Assembly: GCF_026686735.1 (NCBI RefSeq)
Contig: NZ_CP113432.1
Location: forward strand, 3,957,001 to 4,021,000
From: Pseudomonas triclosanedens
Lineage (GTDB): Bacteria; Pseudomonadota; Gammaproteobacteria; Pseudomonadales; Pseudomonadaceae
Direction of reading: 5' to 3'
DNA length: 64,000 nt
The translations under genes and the position numbers were made by a program. Within the stretch, counting starts at the first letter, position 1; the number at the start of each line of letters is the position of its first letter. Under the pieces are notes generated by a model. That model was not told where the DNA came from and searched no databases. It saw only the letters and a program-made list of their open reading frames with translations. Of this stretch, positions 12,268 through 22,105 are shown in pieces.

Positions 12268-12966
12268 TTACCGGCGCAGGAACGCCGCGACCTGATCCGC
12301 CGTCGTGTCCAGATGCTGCGTATGCGTATAGCCGGATGCCTTCAGTGGTTTCAGATCGTGATCGGCAGCGGCCAGCCAGTGCAACCGGATGGATGACGAC
12401 AGGTTGTACTGCATGACGGTGGGTCGATCTCCCAACGCATCACGCTCGCCCTGGACGATCAGGGTCGGCGTCTTCAATTCGGCAAGATGATCCACTCGTG
12501 GCTTCTCCGGCTTGCCCGCGGCATAGAACGGATAACCAAGGCAGACCAACGCATCGGCCCCAAGCTCGTCCGCCAACAGGCTGGCCATGCGTCCACCCAT
12601 GGATTTGCCGCCGATGGCTAGCGGCCCTGCCACCTCGGCACGTACCGACGCGTAGACCGAGCGCCAGCACTCCAGCAACTGTCGCTGCGGATTCGGCGGA
12701 CGTCGCCGACCATCCTCGCGACGTTGGGCCATGTAGGGGAATTCGAAGCGCACTACCGCGACGCCCCGAGCAGCGAGACGCGAGGCGATTTCGTTCATGA
12801 AAGGACTGTCCATCGGCGCTCCGGCGCCGTGGGCCAGAACCAGCGTGGCTGACAGATCGCCGCCCGGTTGGTTCCGCAGCAGCGACAAAGCACCGCAGGC
12901 AATCGCGACGGAGGTCTCCGACCGCTGTTGATCCGAATCAATATTCCGGAAGGGGCCTTTATCCAT
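12268..12966 (-). CDS. Alpha/beta-hydrolase (dienelactone-hydrolase / TEX30-KANL3 type)
   Basis: A 232-residue cytoplasmic hydrolase. The nucleophile elbow GGKSMGGRM puts the Ser at residue 122; probable acid and base are Asp176 (GERDALG) and His203 (ADHDLK). The oxyanion loop is LAHGAGAPMDS. Family and fold are clear, the substrate is not. Its start is uncertain: with the ATG at 12966, codons 9-13 coincide with a perfect ANR box, so a shorter protein starting downstream is possible. It is divergent from the first cco operon. Confidence 0.72.
   Translation of the reverse strand: MDKGPFRNIDSDQQRSETSVAIACGALSLLRNQPGGDLSATLVLAHGAGAPMDSPFMNEIASRLAARGVAVVRFEFPYMAQRREDGRRRPPNPQRQLLECWRSVYASVRAEVAGPLAIGGKSMGGRMASLLADELGADALVCLGYPFYAAGKPEKPRVDHLAELKTPTLIVQGERDALGDRPTVMQYNLSSSIRLHWLAAADHDLKPLKASGYTHTQHLDTTADQVAAFLRR
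12928..12941 (+). promoter_or_regulatory. ANR/FNR box driving the first ccoNOQP operon
   Basis: TTGATCCGAATCAA matches the FNR/ANR consensus TTGAT-N4-ATCAA at all ten defined positions. Its centre is about 146 nt before the ccoN start. An FNR class II promoter would initiate about 41 nt downstream, near 12976, leaving a leader of about 100 nt. In P. aeruginosa the cco operon nearest aer (cco2) is the ANR-activated one, which agrees with this placement. Confidence 0.88.
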
Positions 12967-13080
12967 CCTTCACTCCGCTAATTCCGTAATTAGTACCTAT
13001 CCCAAGGGGGAGGGGCGGCATCTGCCGTGAAAAACCTGCCGGGATGGGCATAGCCCATAACCGTGGATGGAAGCCCATAA

Positions 13081-14505
13081 ATGAGCACAACCAATCAGAC
13101 CGCTTATAACTATAAGGTGGTCCGCCAGTTCGCCATTATGACAGTGGTGTGGGGGATCGTCGGCATGGCCGTCGGTGTCCTGATCGCCGCGCAACTGGTG
13201 TGGCCGGAACTCAACCTCGGCTTGCCGTGGACCAGCTTCGGCCGTCTGCGCCCGCTGCACACCAATGCGGTGATCTTCGCCTTCGGCGGCTGCGCACTGT
13301 TCGCCACCAGCTACTACGCGGTACAGCGGACCTGCCAGACCCGCCTGTTCTCAGACACCCTCGCCTCCTTCACCTTCTGGGGCTGGCAACTGGTGATCCT
13401 GCTGGCTGCGATCAGCCTGCCTCTCGGCTATACCTCCTCCAAGGAGTACGCCGAGCTGGAATGGCCGATCGACATCCTGATCACCGTCGTCTGGGTTTCC
13501 TATGCCATCGTGTTCTTCGGCACGCTAATGAAGCGCAAGACCAAGCACATCTACGTGGGCAACTGGTTCTTTGGCGGCTTCATCCTCACCGTGGCCCTGC
13601 TGCACGTGGTCAACAACATGGAGATCCCGGTCAGCCTGACCAAGTCCTACTCCCTGTACTCCGGCGCGACCGACGCCATGATCCAGTGGTGGTACGGCCA
13701 CAACGCCGTAGGCTTCTTCCTGACCGCCGGCTTCCTGGGCATGATGTACTACTTCGTTCCGAAGCAGGCTGAGCGTCCGGTCTACTCCTATCGCCTGTCC
13801 ATCGTGCACTTCTGGGCGCTGATCGCCGTCTACATCTGGGCCGGTCCGCACCACCTGCACTACACCGCCCTGCCGGACTGGGCACAGTCCCTGGGCATGG
13901 TGATGTCCCTGATTCTGCTGGCTCCGAGCTGGGGCGGCATGATCAACGGCATGATGACCCTCTCCGGCGCCTGGCATAAGCTGCGCACCGACCCGATCCT
14001 GCGCTTCCTGGTGGTCTCCCTCGCCTTCTACGGCATGTCCACCTTCGAAGGCCCGATGATGGCCATCAAGACCGTCAACGCGCTTTCCCACTATACGGAC
14101 TGGACCATCGGCCACGTACACGCCGGCGCTCTGGGTTGGGTAGCGATGGTGTCCATCGGCTCGCTGTACCACATGATCCCGAAAGTGTTCGGTCGCGAAC
14201 ATATGCACAGCGTTGGCCTGATCAACACCCACTTCTGGCTGGCGACCATCGGTACCGTTCTGTACATCGCCTCGATGTGGGTCAACGGCATCACCCAGGG
14301 CCTGATGTGGCGCGCGGTGAACGCTGACGGCACCCTCACCTACTCCTTCGTCGAAGCTCTGGCCGCAGGCCACCCCGGCTACATCGTGCGGATGGTCGGT
14401 GGTGCGGTGTTCCTGCTGGGCATGCTTGTCATGGCCTACAACACCTACCGCACCGTAGCAGCCGCCAAGCCGGCTGAAATGCAAGCCGCGGCGCAGATGG
14501 CCTGA
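13081..14505 (+). CDS. ccoN: cbb3-type cytochrome c oxidase subunit I (first copy; cco2 position)
   Basis: A 474-residue, roughly 12-helix catalytic subunit that holds haem b and the haem b3-CuB centre where oxygen is reduced. Conserved His-rich helices include [21 protein letters not shown] and [14 protein letters not shown]. It is first in a complete ccoNOQP operon. A second copy starts at 16586. By synteny with P. aeruginosa and by its upstream ANR box this is the cco2-equivalent, low-oxygen-induced operon. Confidence 0.96.
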   Translation: MSTTNQTAYNYKVVRQFAIMTVVWGIVGMAVGVLIAAQLVWPELNLGLPWTSFGRLRPLHTNAVIFAFGGCALFATSYYAVQRTCQTRLFSDTLASFTFWGWQLVILLAAISLPLGYTSSKEYAELEWPIDILITVVWVSYAIVFFGTLMKRKTKHIYVGNWFFGGFILTVALLHVVNNMEIPVSLTKSYSLYSGATDAMIQWWYGHNAVGFFLTAGFLGMMYYFVPKQAERPVYSYRLSIVHFWALIAVYIWAGPHHLHYTALPDWAQSLGMVMSLILLAPSWGGMINGMMTLSGAWHKLRTDPILRFLVVSLAFYGMSTFEGPMMAIKTVNALSHYTDWTIGHVHAGALGWVAMVSIGSLYHMIPKVFGREHMHSVGLINTHFWLATIGTVLYIASMWVNGITQGLMWRAVNADGTLTYSFVEALAAGHPGYIVRMVGGAVFLLGMLVMAYNTYRTVAAAKPAEMQAAAQMA

Positions 14506-14515
14506 GGAGACCGGC

Positions 14516-15124
14516 ATGAAACACGAAGTACTCGAGAAGAACGTCGGCCTGCTGGCACTGTGCATGGCGGTTGCCGTGAGCATCGGTGGCCTGACCCAGA
14601 TCGTCCCGCTGTTCTTCCAGGACGTGACCAACACGCCAGTGGAGGGCATGAAGCCCTACACCGCCCTGCAACTGGAAGGCCGTGACGTGTACATCCGCGA
14701 AGGCTGCGTTGGCTGCCACTCGCAGATGATCCGCCCGTTCCGCGCCGAGACCGAGCGCTACGGCCACTACTCCGTCGCCGGCGAGAGCGTCTGGGACCAC
14801 CCGTTCCTGTGGGGGTCCAAGCGTACCGGTCCGGACCTGGCCCGCGTCGGCGGCCGCTACTCGGACGACTGGCACCGTGCGCACCTGTACAACCCGCGCA
14901 ACGTAGTGCCTGAGTCCAAGATGCCCGCCTACCCCTGGCTGGTCGAGAACAAGCTCGATGGCAAGGACACGGCGAAGAAACTGGAAGTAATGCGCACCAT
15001 GGGCGTGCCTTACACCGAGGAAGACATCGCAGGTGCCAGCGACTCCGTCAAAGGGAAGTCTGAAATGGACGCACTGGTCGCCTACCTGCAAGTCCTCGGC
15101 ACCTCCATCAAGAACAAGCGGTGA
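14516..15124 (+). CDS. ccoO: cbb3-type cytochrome c oxidase subunit II (first copy)
   Basis: A 202-residue membrane-anchored monohaem cytochrome c. An N-terminal transmembrane helix is followed by the haem c site GCVGCHSQM. It passes electrons from CcoP to CcoN. It starts 10 nt after ccoN. A 215-nt stretch, 14756-14970, is identical at every base to 18268-18482 in the second copy, a sign of recent gene conversion. Confidence 0.96.
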   Translation: MKHEVLEKNVGLLALCMAVAVSIGGLTQIVPLFFQDVTNTPVEGMKPYTALQLEGRDVYIREGCVGCHSQMIRPFRAETERYGHYSVAGESVWDHPFLWGSKRTGPDLARVGGRYSDDWHRAHLYNPRNVVPESKMPAYPWLVENKLDGKDTAKKLEVMRTMGVPYTEEDIAGASDSVKGKSEMDALVAYLQVLGTSIKNKR

Positions 15125-15321
15125 CGGCCTTGGATATCGGGACTATTCGCGGCTTCGGCACCGTCATCGTGATGGTCGCCTTCATCGGCGTACTGCTCTG
15201 GGCCTTCAGCGGCAAGCGCAAGCAGCGTTTCGACGAGGACGCGCTGCTGCCGTTCGCGGATGACCCGGTAGCCAAAAAGCACGTCGAGCAAGAGCAAGCT
15301 TCTAGGAGCAACAACGCATGA
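15121..15321 (+). CDS. ccoQ: cbb3-type oxidase subunit IV (first copy)
   Basis: A 66-residue single-helix protein that stabilises the cbb3 complex. A GTG at 15121 overlaps the ccoO stop; a TTG at 15130 aligns better with the second copy's start (DIGTIRG follows both), so the exact start is open. The 146 nt from 15169 to 15314 are identical to 18682-18827 in the second operon. Its stop overlaps the ccoP start (ATGA). Confidence 0.9.
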   Translation: MTALDIGTIRGFGTVIVMVAFIGVLLWAFSGKRKQRFDEDALLPFADDPVAKKHVEQEQASRSNNA

Positions 15322-16241
15322 CTACCTTCTGGAGTCTGTACATCACCGTTCTCACTGTCGGATCGCTGATCGCCTTGCTGTGGCTGGTCTTCGCCACCCG
15401 CAGCGGCGAATCCGCCGGCACTACCGACAAGACTATGGGTCACTCCTTCGATGGAATCGAGGAGTACGACAACCCTCTGCCCAAGTGGTGGTTCCTGCTG
15501 TTCGTCGGAACCATTGTGTTCGCCGCTGGCTACCTGGCCCTATACCCGGGCCTGGGTACCTGGAAGGGCCTGCTGCCAGGTTACGAAGGCGGCTGGACCC
15601 AGGACAAACAATGGGAGCGCGAGGAGAAACTGGCCGCTGAGAAATATGGTCCGATCTTCGCCAAATATGCCGCCATGCCCGTGGAGGAAATCGCCAAGGA
15701 TCCGCAAGCAATCAAGATGGGGGAACGCCTGTTCGCCACTTATTGCTCGATCTGTCACGGTTCCGACGCCAAGGGTGCAGTTGGCTTCCCCAACCTGACT
15801 GACAACGACTGGCGCTGGGGCGGCACCGCCCAGGACATCGAAACCACCATTCTCGGCGGTCGCCATGCAGCCATGCCGGCATGGGGTGAGGTGTTGGGTG
15901 AGAAAGGCGTGCAAGACGTAGCCGCCTTCGTCACCACCAAGCTGGATGGACGTAAGCTGCCGGAAGGCGTAACTGAAGAGCAGGTCGATAACGGTAGCAA
16001 GGTGTTCGCCACGACCTGTGTTGCCTGCCACGGTCCGGAAGGCAAGGGTAATCCGATAATGGGCGCACCAGACCTGACTCACCCGGGCGCCTTCATCTAC
16101 GGTTCGAGCTACGCACAATTGCAGCAAACCATCCGTCACGGTCGCCAGGGCCAGATGCCGGCTCAGGAGCAATACTTGGGCAAGGACAAGGTGCGCATCC
16201 TGGCTGCCTACATCTACAACATTTCCGGACAAGCCAAGTAA
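15318..16241 (+). CDS. ccoP: cbb3-type cytochrome c oxidase subunit III (first copy)
   Basis: A 307-residue dihaem cytochrome c with an N-terminal membrane anchor. The two haem c sites are CSICHG and CVACHG. It is the electron entry point from soluble cytochrome c. It lacks the roughly 15-residue insertion seen after PGY in the second copy's CcoP. Unlike ccoO and ccoQ, the two ccoP copies differ at many synonymous positions. Confidence 0.95.
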   Translation: MTTFWSLYITVLTVGSLIALLWLVFATRSGESAGTTDKTMGHSFDGIEEYDNPLPKWWFLLFVGTIVFAAGYLALYPGLGTWKGLLPGYEGGWTQDKQWEREEKLAAEKYGPIFAKYAAMPVEEIAKDPQAIKMGERLFATYCSICHGSDAKGAVGFPNLTDNDWRWGGTAQDIETTILGGRHAAMPAWGEVLGEKGVQDVAAFVTTKLDGRKLPEGVTEEQVDNGSKVFATTCVACHGPEGKGNPIMGAPDLTHPGAFIYGSSYAQLQQTIRHGRQGQMPAQEQYLGKDKVRILAAYIYNISGQAK

Positions 16242-16250
16242 TAACCCTCC

Positions 16251-16275
16251 GCTCGCGCCCTTTCCGGGCGCGAGC
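16251..16275 (+). terminator. Hairpin between the two cco operons
   Basis: Perfect 10-bp stem GCTCGCGCCC / GGGCGCGAGC with loop TTTCC, just after the first ccoP. It separates the two operons, so the second must have its own promoter. The T-run is missing. Confidence 0.75.
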
Positions 16276-16292
16276 AACCCTCCCCGCCTAAC

Positions 16293-16307
16293 GCGACGAA
16301 GTGTCGC
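16293..16307 (+). promoter_or_regulatory. Candidate RoxR/PrrA-type dyad upstream of the second ccoN
   Basis: GCGAC-GAAGT-GTCGC fits the GCGNC-N5-GNCGC dyad described for the PrrA/RegA response-regulator family, to which Pseudomonas RoxR belongs. It lies about 280 nt before ccoN in the non-coding 16242-16585 stretch. Similar one-mismatch dyads lie upstream of ccoG and of the bd oxidase. The regulator gene is not in the window, so this is an inference from the pattern. Confidence 0.45.
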
Positions 16308-16363
16308 ACCCTTGTAGGGCGTTTCCTTCACACCCTGAAGGTTCCCGTCTAAGCTGCTGTTGA

Positions 16364-18027
<1,664 letters not shown>

Positions 18028-18028
<1 letters not shown>

Positions 18029-18636
18029 TGAAGCACGAAGCAGTCGAGAAGAACATCGGCCTGCTGGCCTTCTTCATGGTCATCGCCGTGAGCATTGGCG
18101 GCCTGACCCAGATCGTCCCGCTGTTCTTCCAGGACGTGACCAACAAGCCGGTCGAAGGCATGAAGCCGCGCACCGCGCTGGAACTCGAAGGCCGCGACAT
18201 CTATATCCGTGAAGGCTGCGTTGGCTGCCACTCGCAGATGGTTCGTCCGTTCCGCGCCGAAACCGAACGCTACGGCCACTACTCCGTCGCCGGCGAGAGC
18301 GTCTGGGACCACCCGTTCCTGTGGGGGTCCAAGCGTACCGGTCCGGACCTGGCCCGCGTCGGCGGCCGCTACTCGGACGACTGGCACCGTGCGCACCTGT
18401 ACAACCCGCGCAACGTAGTGCCTGAGTCCAAGATGCCCGCCTACCCCTGGCTGGTCGAGAACAAGCTCGATGGCAAGGACACAGCGAAGAAAATGGAAGT
18501 AATGCGCTCCATGGGCGTGCCTTACACCGACGAGGACATCGCCGGTGCACGTGATGCCGTCAAGGGCAAGACCGAGATGGATGCTGTCGTCGCCTACCTG
18601 CAAGGCCTCGGCACCATCATCAAGAGCAAACGGTGA
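18028..18636 (+). CDS. ccoO: cbb3-type cytochrome c oxidase subunit II (second copy)
   Basis: A 202-residue monohaem cytochrome c with an N-terminal membrane anchor and haem site GCVGCHSQM. It overlaps the ccoN stop by one base, so the two are translationally coupled. The central 215 nt match the first copy perfectly while flanking parts differ, pointing to gene conversion between the tandem operons. Confidence 0.96.
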
Positions 18637-18642
18637 CATGTG

Positions 18643-18834
18643 ATGGATATCGGGACCATTCGTGGTATCGGCACCGTAGTAGTGATGGTCGCCTTCATCG
18701 GCGTACTGCTCTGGGCCTTCAGCGGCAAGCGCAAGCAGCGTTTCGACGAGGACGCGCTGCTGCCGTTCGCGGATGACCCGGTAGCCAAAAAGCACGTCGA
18801 GCAAGAGCAAGCTTCTAGGAGCAACAAAGAATGA
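18643..18834 (+). CDS. ccoQ: cbb3-type oxidase subunit IV (second copy)
   Basis: A 63-residue single-helix stabilising subunit that starts [18 protein letters not shown] one codon upstream is an alternative start. Everything from 18682 to 18827 is identical to the first copy. The stop overlaps the ccoP start. Confidence 0.9.
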   Translation: MDIGTIRGIGTVVVMVAFIGVLLWAFSGKRKQRFDEDALLPFADDPVAKKHVEQEQASRSNKE

Positions 18835-19805
18835 CAACCTTCTGGAGTCTGTACGTCACCGTACTTACCCTGGGCACCATCTTCGCCCTGGCGTGGCTGC
18901 TGTTCGCCACCCGCCGCGGCCAGCGTAACGAAGCGACCGACGAGACTGTCGGTCACTCCTTCGATGGCATCGAGGAGTATGACAATCCGCTGCCCAAGTG
19001 GTGGTTCATGCTGTTCGTCGCCACCTTCGTTTTCGCCCTAGGCTACCTGGCCCTCTACCCGGGCCTGGGCAACTGGAAAGGCCTGCTGCCGGGCTACTCG
19101 GAAGTTTCCGAAGGCAAAGCGTTCGCCAACGGCGAACCGGGCTGGACTGGCGTTCACCAGTGGGAAAAGGAAATGGCCAAGGCGGACGAGAAATACGGTC
19201 CGATTTTCGCCAAATTCGGCGCCATGCCGGTAGAGGAAGTAGCCAAGGACGAGCAGGCCCTGAAAATGGGTAACCGCCTGTTCGCCTCCAACTGCTCCGT
19301 ATGCCACGGCTCCGACGCCAAGGGCGCTCACGGCTTCCCGAACCTGACCGACGCCGATTGGCGCTGGGGTGGCGAGCCAAAAGACATTATCGCTACCATC
19401 GAAGGCGGTCGCCATGCGGCCATGCCGGCCTGGGGCGATGTGCTGGGAGATGCTGGCGTTCACGACGTAGCTGCTTTTGTCACCACCAAACTGGACGGCC
19501 GCAAGCTGCCGGAAGGCGTGACTGACGAGCAGGTCGCCAACGGTCAAAAGATTTTCCAGACCAACTGCGTGGCTTGCCACGGCCCGGAAGGCAAAGGTAC
19601 GGCTGCTATGGGCGCGCCAAACCTGACCCATCCGGCGGCGTTTATCTACGGCTCGAGCTTCGCTCAACTGCAACAAACCATCCGTTACGGCCGCCAGGGC
19701 CAGATGCCGGCCCAACTGGAGCGTCTGGGTAAAGACCAGGTGCACCTCCTGGCTGCCTACGTATACAGCCTCTCCCACGGCGAAGGCGAGAAGAGCGCTG
19801 AATAA
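18831..19805 (+). CDS. ccoP: cbb3-type cytochrome c oxidase subunit III (second copy)
   Basis: A 324-residue dihaem cytochrome c with haem motifs CSVCHG and CVACHG and an N-terminal transmembrane anchor. Relative to the first copy it has an insertion ([15 protein letters not shown]) just after the membrane-proximal PGY, and a longer C-terminus. It closes the second operon and is followed by a strong hairpin. Confidence 0.95.
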   Translation: MTTFWSLYVTVLTLGTIFALAWLLFATRRGQRNEATDETVGHSFDGIEEYDNPLPKWWFMLFVATFVFALGYLALYPGLGNWKGLLPGYSEVSEGKAFANGEPGWTGVHQWEKEMAKADEKYGPIFAKFGAMPVEEVAKDEQALKMGNRLFASNCSVCHGSDAKGAHGFPNLTDADWRWGGEPKDIIATIEGGRHAAMPAWGDVLGDAGVHDVAAFVTTKLDGRKLPEGVTDEQVANGQKIFQTNCVACHGPEGKGTAAMGAPNLTHPAAFIYGSSFAQLQQTIRYGRQGQMPAQLERLGKDQVHLLAAYVYSLSHGEGEKSAE

Positions 19806-19837
19806 GCCTCCTATTTCCTACACCAAAGCAACATCCT

Positions 19838-19865
19838 GCGGCGCCGGTTTCTACACCGGCGCCGC
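19838..19865 (+). terminator. Terminator of the second cco operon
   Basis: Perfect 11-bp stem GCGGCGCCGGT / ACCGGCGCCGC with a 6-nt loop, followed by TCTATTT. It lies 32 nt after the ccoP stop and separates the structural genes from ccoG. Confidence 0.8.
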
Positions 19866-19892
19866 TCTATTTCAGACACCATACTTTTCTCT

Positions 19893-19907
19893 GTGACCAA
19901 CGGTCGC
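19893..19907 (+). promoter_or_regulatory. Candidate RoxR/PrrA-type dyad upstream of ccoG
   Basis: GTGAC-CAACG-GTCGC, one mismatch from GCGNC-N5-GNCGC, 109 nt before ccoG. The right half lies in GTCGCACCGTTG, which resembles GTCGCACCCTTG before the second ccoN and GTCGCACCCATTG before anr. Confidence 0.35.
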
Positions 19908-20015
19908 ACCGTTGCAGCACCCTTCAAGCCGTATCATTGTTAGGCGTGCAAGCATATTTCTGACCCTGTCGGCATGTACTGACAGGGCGCCCTCCCACTG
20001 CCGTGGTACGCACTG

Positions 20016-21431
20016 ATGAGCAAACAGATTCCCATCAAAGACGTAACACCGCCTGCCAAGGGCGGTAACGAAAGCGTCGACCTCTATGCCTCTCGGGAAA
20101 AGGTATATACCCGAGCCTTCACCGGTTTTTTCCGCAACCTCCGCATGCTGGGGGGTGCATTCCTGTTCCTCCTCTATTTTGGAACCGTATGGCTGACCTG
20201 GAATGGTCGTCAGGCGGTGTGGTGGGATTTACCTGAAAGAAAGTTCTATATCTTCGGCGCAACATTCTGGCCGCAAGACTTCATTCTGCTATCCGGCCTG
20301 CTGATCATCTGCGCCTTTGGCCTGTTCTTCATAACCGTCTTTGCCGGGCGTGTCTGGTGCGGCTACACCTGCCCGCAGAGCGTCTGGACCTGGATCTACA
20401 TGTGGTGCGAAAAGATCACCGAAGGTGATCGTAACCAGCGCATGAAGCTCGACAAGGCGCCCATGAGCGGCAACAAGTTCGTGCGCAAGCTGGCCAAGCA
20501 CAGCCTCTGGCTGCTGATCGGCCTGGTCACCGGCCTCACCTTCGTCGGCTACTTTGCACCCATTCGCGAACTGCTTAGCGACATGATTACCGGCCAGGCC
20601 GATGGCTGGGCCTATTTCTGGGTAGGCTTCTTCACCCTCGCCACCTACGGCAACGCCGGCTGGCTGCGGGAGAACGTGTGCATCTATATGTGCCCGTACG
20701 CGCGCTTCCAGAGCGTGATGTTCGACAAGGACACACTGATCGTCTCCTACGATCCGCGCCGCGGCGAAACACGCGGCCCGCGCAAGAAGAATGTCGACTA
20801 CAAGGCCCAGGGTCTGGGCGATTGCATCGACTGCACCATGTGCGTACAGGTCTGCCCGACCGGCATCGACATCCGCGACGGCCTGCAGATCGAGTGTATC
20901 GGATGCGCAGCCTGCATCGACGCCTGCGACGCCATCATGGACAAGATGAACTACCCGCGCGGTCTCATCAGCTACACCACCGAGCACAACCTTTCCGGAC
21001 AGAAAACGCACCTGGTGCGCCCGCGCCTGATTGGTTACGCCATTGCATTGTGCGTGATGATCAGCCTGCTGATCACCGCCGTGATCATTCGCCCGCTGGT
21101 GGGCTTTGACGTCAGCAAGGACCGCGTGCTCTACCGCGAGAACGCCGAGGGCCGCATCGAGAACGTGTACAGCCTTAAGATCATGAACAAGGACCAGAAG
21201 GCTCATACTTACGTACTTGGCGCCAAGGGCCTGGAAGGCCTGAAGCTTGAAGGCAAGCAGGAAGTCTCGGTCGACGCCGGCGACATACTCAGCATGCCGG
21301 TGGAGCTATCCATCGACCCGGACAAGCTGCCCTCTACCACCAACGAGATCAGCTTCACCATCCAGTCGGTGGACGATCCGTCGATCAGCAAGGAATCTTC
21401 GAGTCGTTTCATCGGACCGCGAGTTCGTTGA
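20016..21431 (+). CDS. ccoG: cbb3 oxidase assembly protein CcoG (FixG)
   Basis: A 471-residue membrane iron-sulfur protein needed for cbb3 maturation, thought to reduce copper for CuB delivery. Several transmembrane helices are in the N-terminal half; polyferredoxin motifs are CIDCTMCVQVCP and CIGCAACIDAC, and an extra membrane Cys pair is GYTCPQSVW. The C-terminal FixG-type Ig-like domain follows a last helix near residue 350. First gene of the ccoGHIS assembly cluster. Confidence 0.95.
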   Translation: MSKQIPIKDVTPPAKGGNESVDLYASREKVYTRAFTGFFRNLRMLGGAFLFLLYFGTVWLTWNGRQAVWWDLPERKFYIFGATFWPQDFILLSGLLIICAFGLFFITVFAGRVWCGYTCPQSVWTWIYMWCEKITEGDRNQRMKLDKAPMSGNKFVRKLAKHSLWLLIGLVTGLTFVGYFAPIRELLSDMITGQADGWAYFWVGFFTLATYGNAGWLRENVCIYMCPYARFQSVMFDKDTLIVSYDPRRGETRGPRKKNVDYKAQGLGDCIDCTMCVQVCPTGIDIRDGLQIECIGCAACIDACDAIMDKMNYPRGLISYTTEHNLSGQKTHLVRPRLIGYAIALCVMISLLITAVIIRPLVGFDVSKDRVLYRENAEGRIENVYSLKIMNKDQKAHTYVLGAKGLEGLKLEGKQEVSVDAGDILSMPVELSIDPDKLPSTTNEISFTIQSVDDPSISKESSSRFIGPRVR

Positions 21432-21449
21432 ACCGCAGCTGAACGAATT

Positions 21450-21476
21450 GGCACCCCATGTTGCACATGGGGTGCC
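21450..21476 (+). terminator. Hairpin between ccoG and ccoH
   Basis: Perfect 11-bp stem GGCACCCCATG / CATGGGGTGCC with loop TTGCA, 19 nt after the ccoG stop and without a T-run. It may attenuate expression of ccoHIS relative to ccoG or mark an mRNA end. Confidence 0.6.
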
Positions 21477-21559
21477 AGCCCTGTCCGAAGCACGTAGAAT
21501 TTGCCCGCCATAACTGTCAGGTGGCCTGTCCGCCCAATACCCACCGAGAGAACGAGATC

Positions 21560-22105
21560 ATGCAGCCGGCCACCACTCCGTCCGTAGAACCCTGGTACAA
21601 GCACGTCTGGCCGTGGATCATCATCGGCATGATCGCCACCTCGGTGTTCCTCAGCCTGCTGATGGTGAACATCGCAGTGAACAACCAGGACTCCCTGGTC
21701 AGCGACAACTATTACGAAGCCGGCAAAGGTATCAACCGCTCGCTGGATCGCGAACACCTGGCACAGAAACTCAAGTTGCAGGCGAAGATCAGCTTCGATG
21801 AGCTGACCGGCGAAATCGACCTGCGCCTTTCCGGCGACAGCCGCCCGGAAAAACTGACGCTCAACCTGCTTTCGCCAACCCTGGAGTCCCAGGACAAGCA
21901 CATTGACCTGCTGCCCAGCCCTGTCGAAGCAGGTCGCTATACCGGCAGCCTTGATGCTGCCGTCAAGGGTCGCCGCTTCGTCGAGCTGCTGGGTGAAGAG
22001 CAGGGTCAGGCTTGGCGCCTGTTCGAAGAAGAAAAGGTCGCCCCAGGCGGTTCGTTCGTCCTCGGTGACGAGCCCCTCAACGGAGACGAAGCCGAGCGCC
22101 CATGA
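21560..22105 (+). CDS. ccoH: cbb3 oxidase assembly protein CcoH (FixH family)
   Basis: A 181-residue membrane protein of the FixH family. It starts MQPATTPSVEPWYKHVWPW and has one N-terminal transmembrane helix followed by the family motif VNNQDSLVSDNYYEAGKGIN. CcoH binds CcoP/CcoN during assembly. The ATG at 21560 follows GAGAGAACGAG; the longer frame is rejected. Its stop overlaps the ccoI start by ATGA. Confidence 0.93.
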   Translation: MQPATTPSVEPWYKHVWPWIIIGMIATSVFLSLLMVNIAVNNQDSLVSDNYYEAGKGINRSLDREHLAQKLKLQAKISFDELTGEIDLRLSGDSRPEKLTLNLLSPTLESQDKHIDLLPSPVEAGRYTGSLDAAVKGRRFVELLGEEQGQAWRLFEEEKVAPGGSFVLGDEPLNGDEAERP

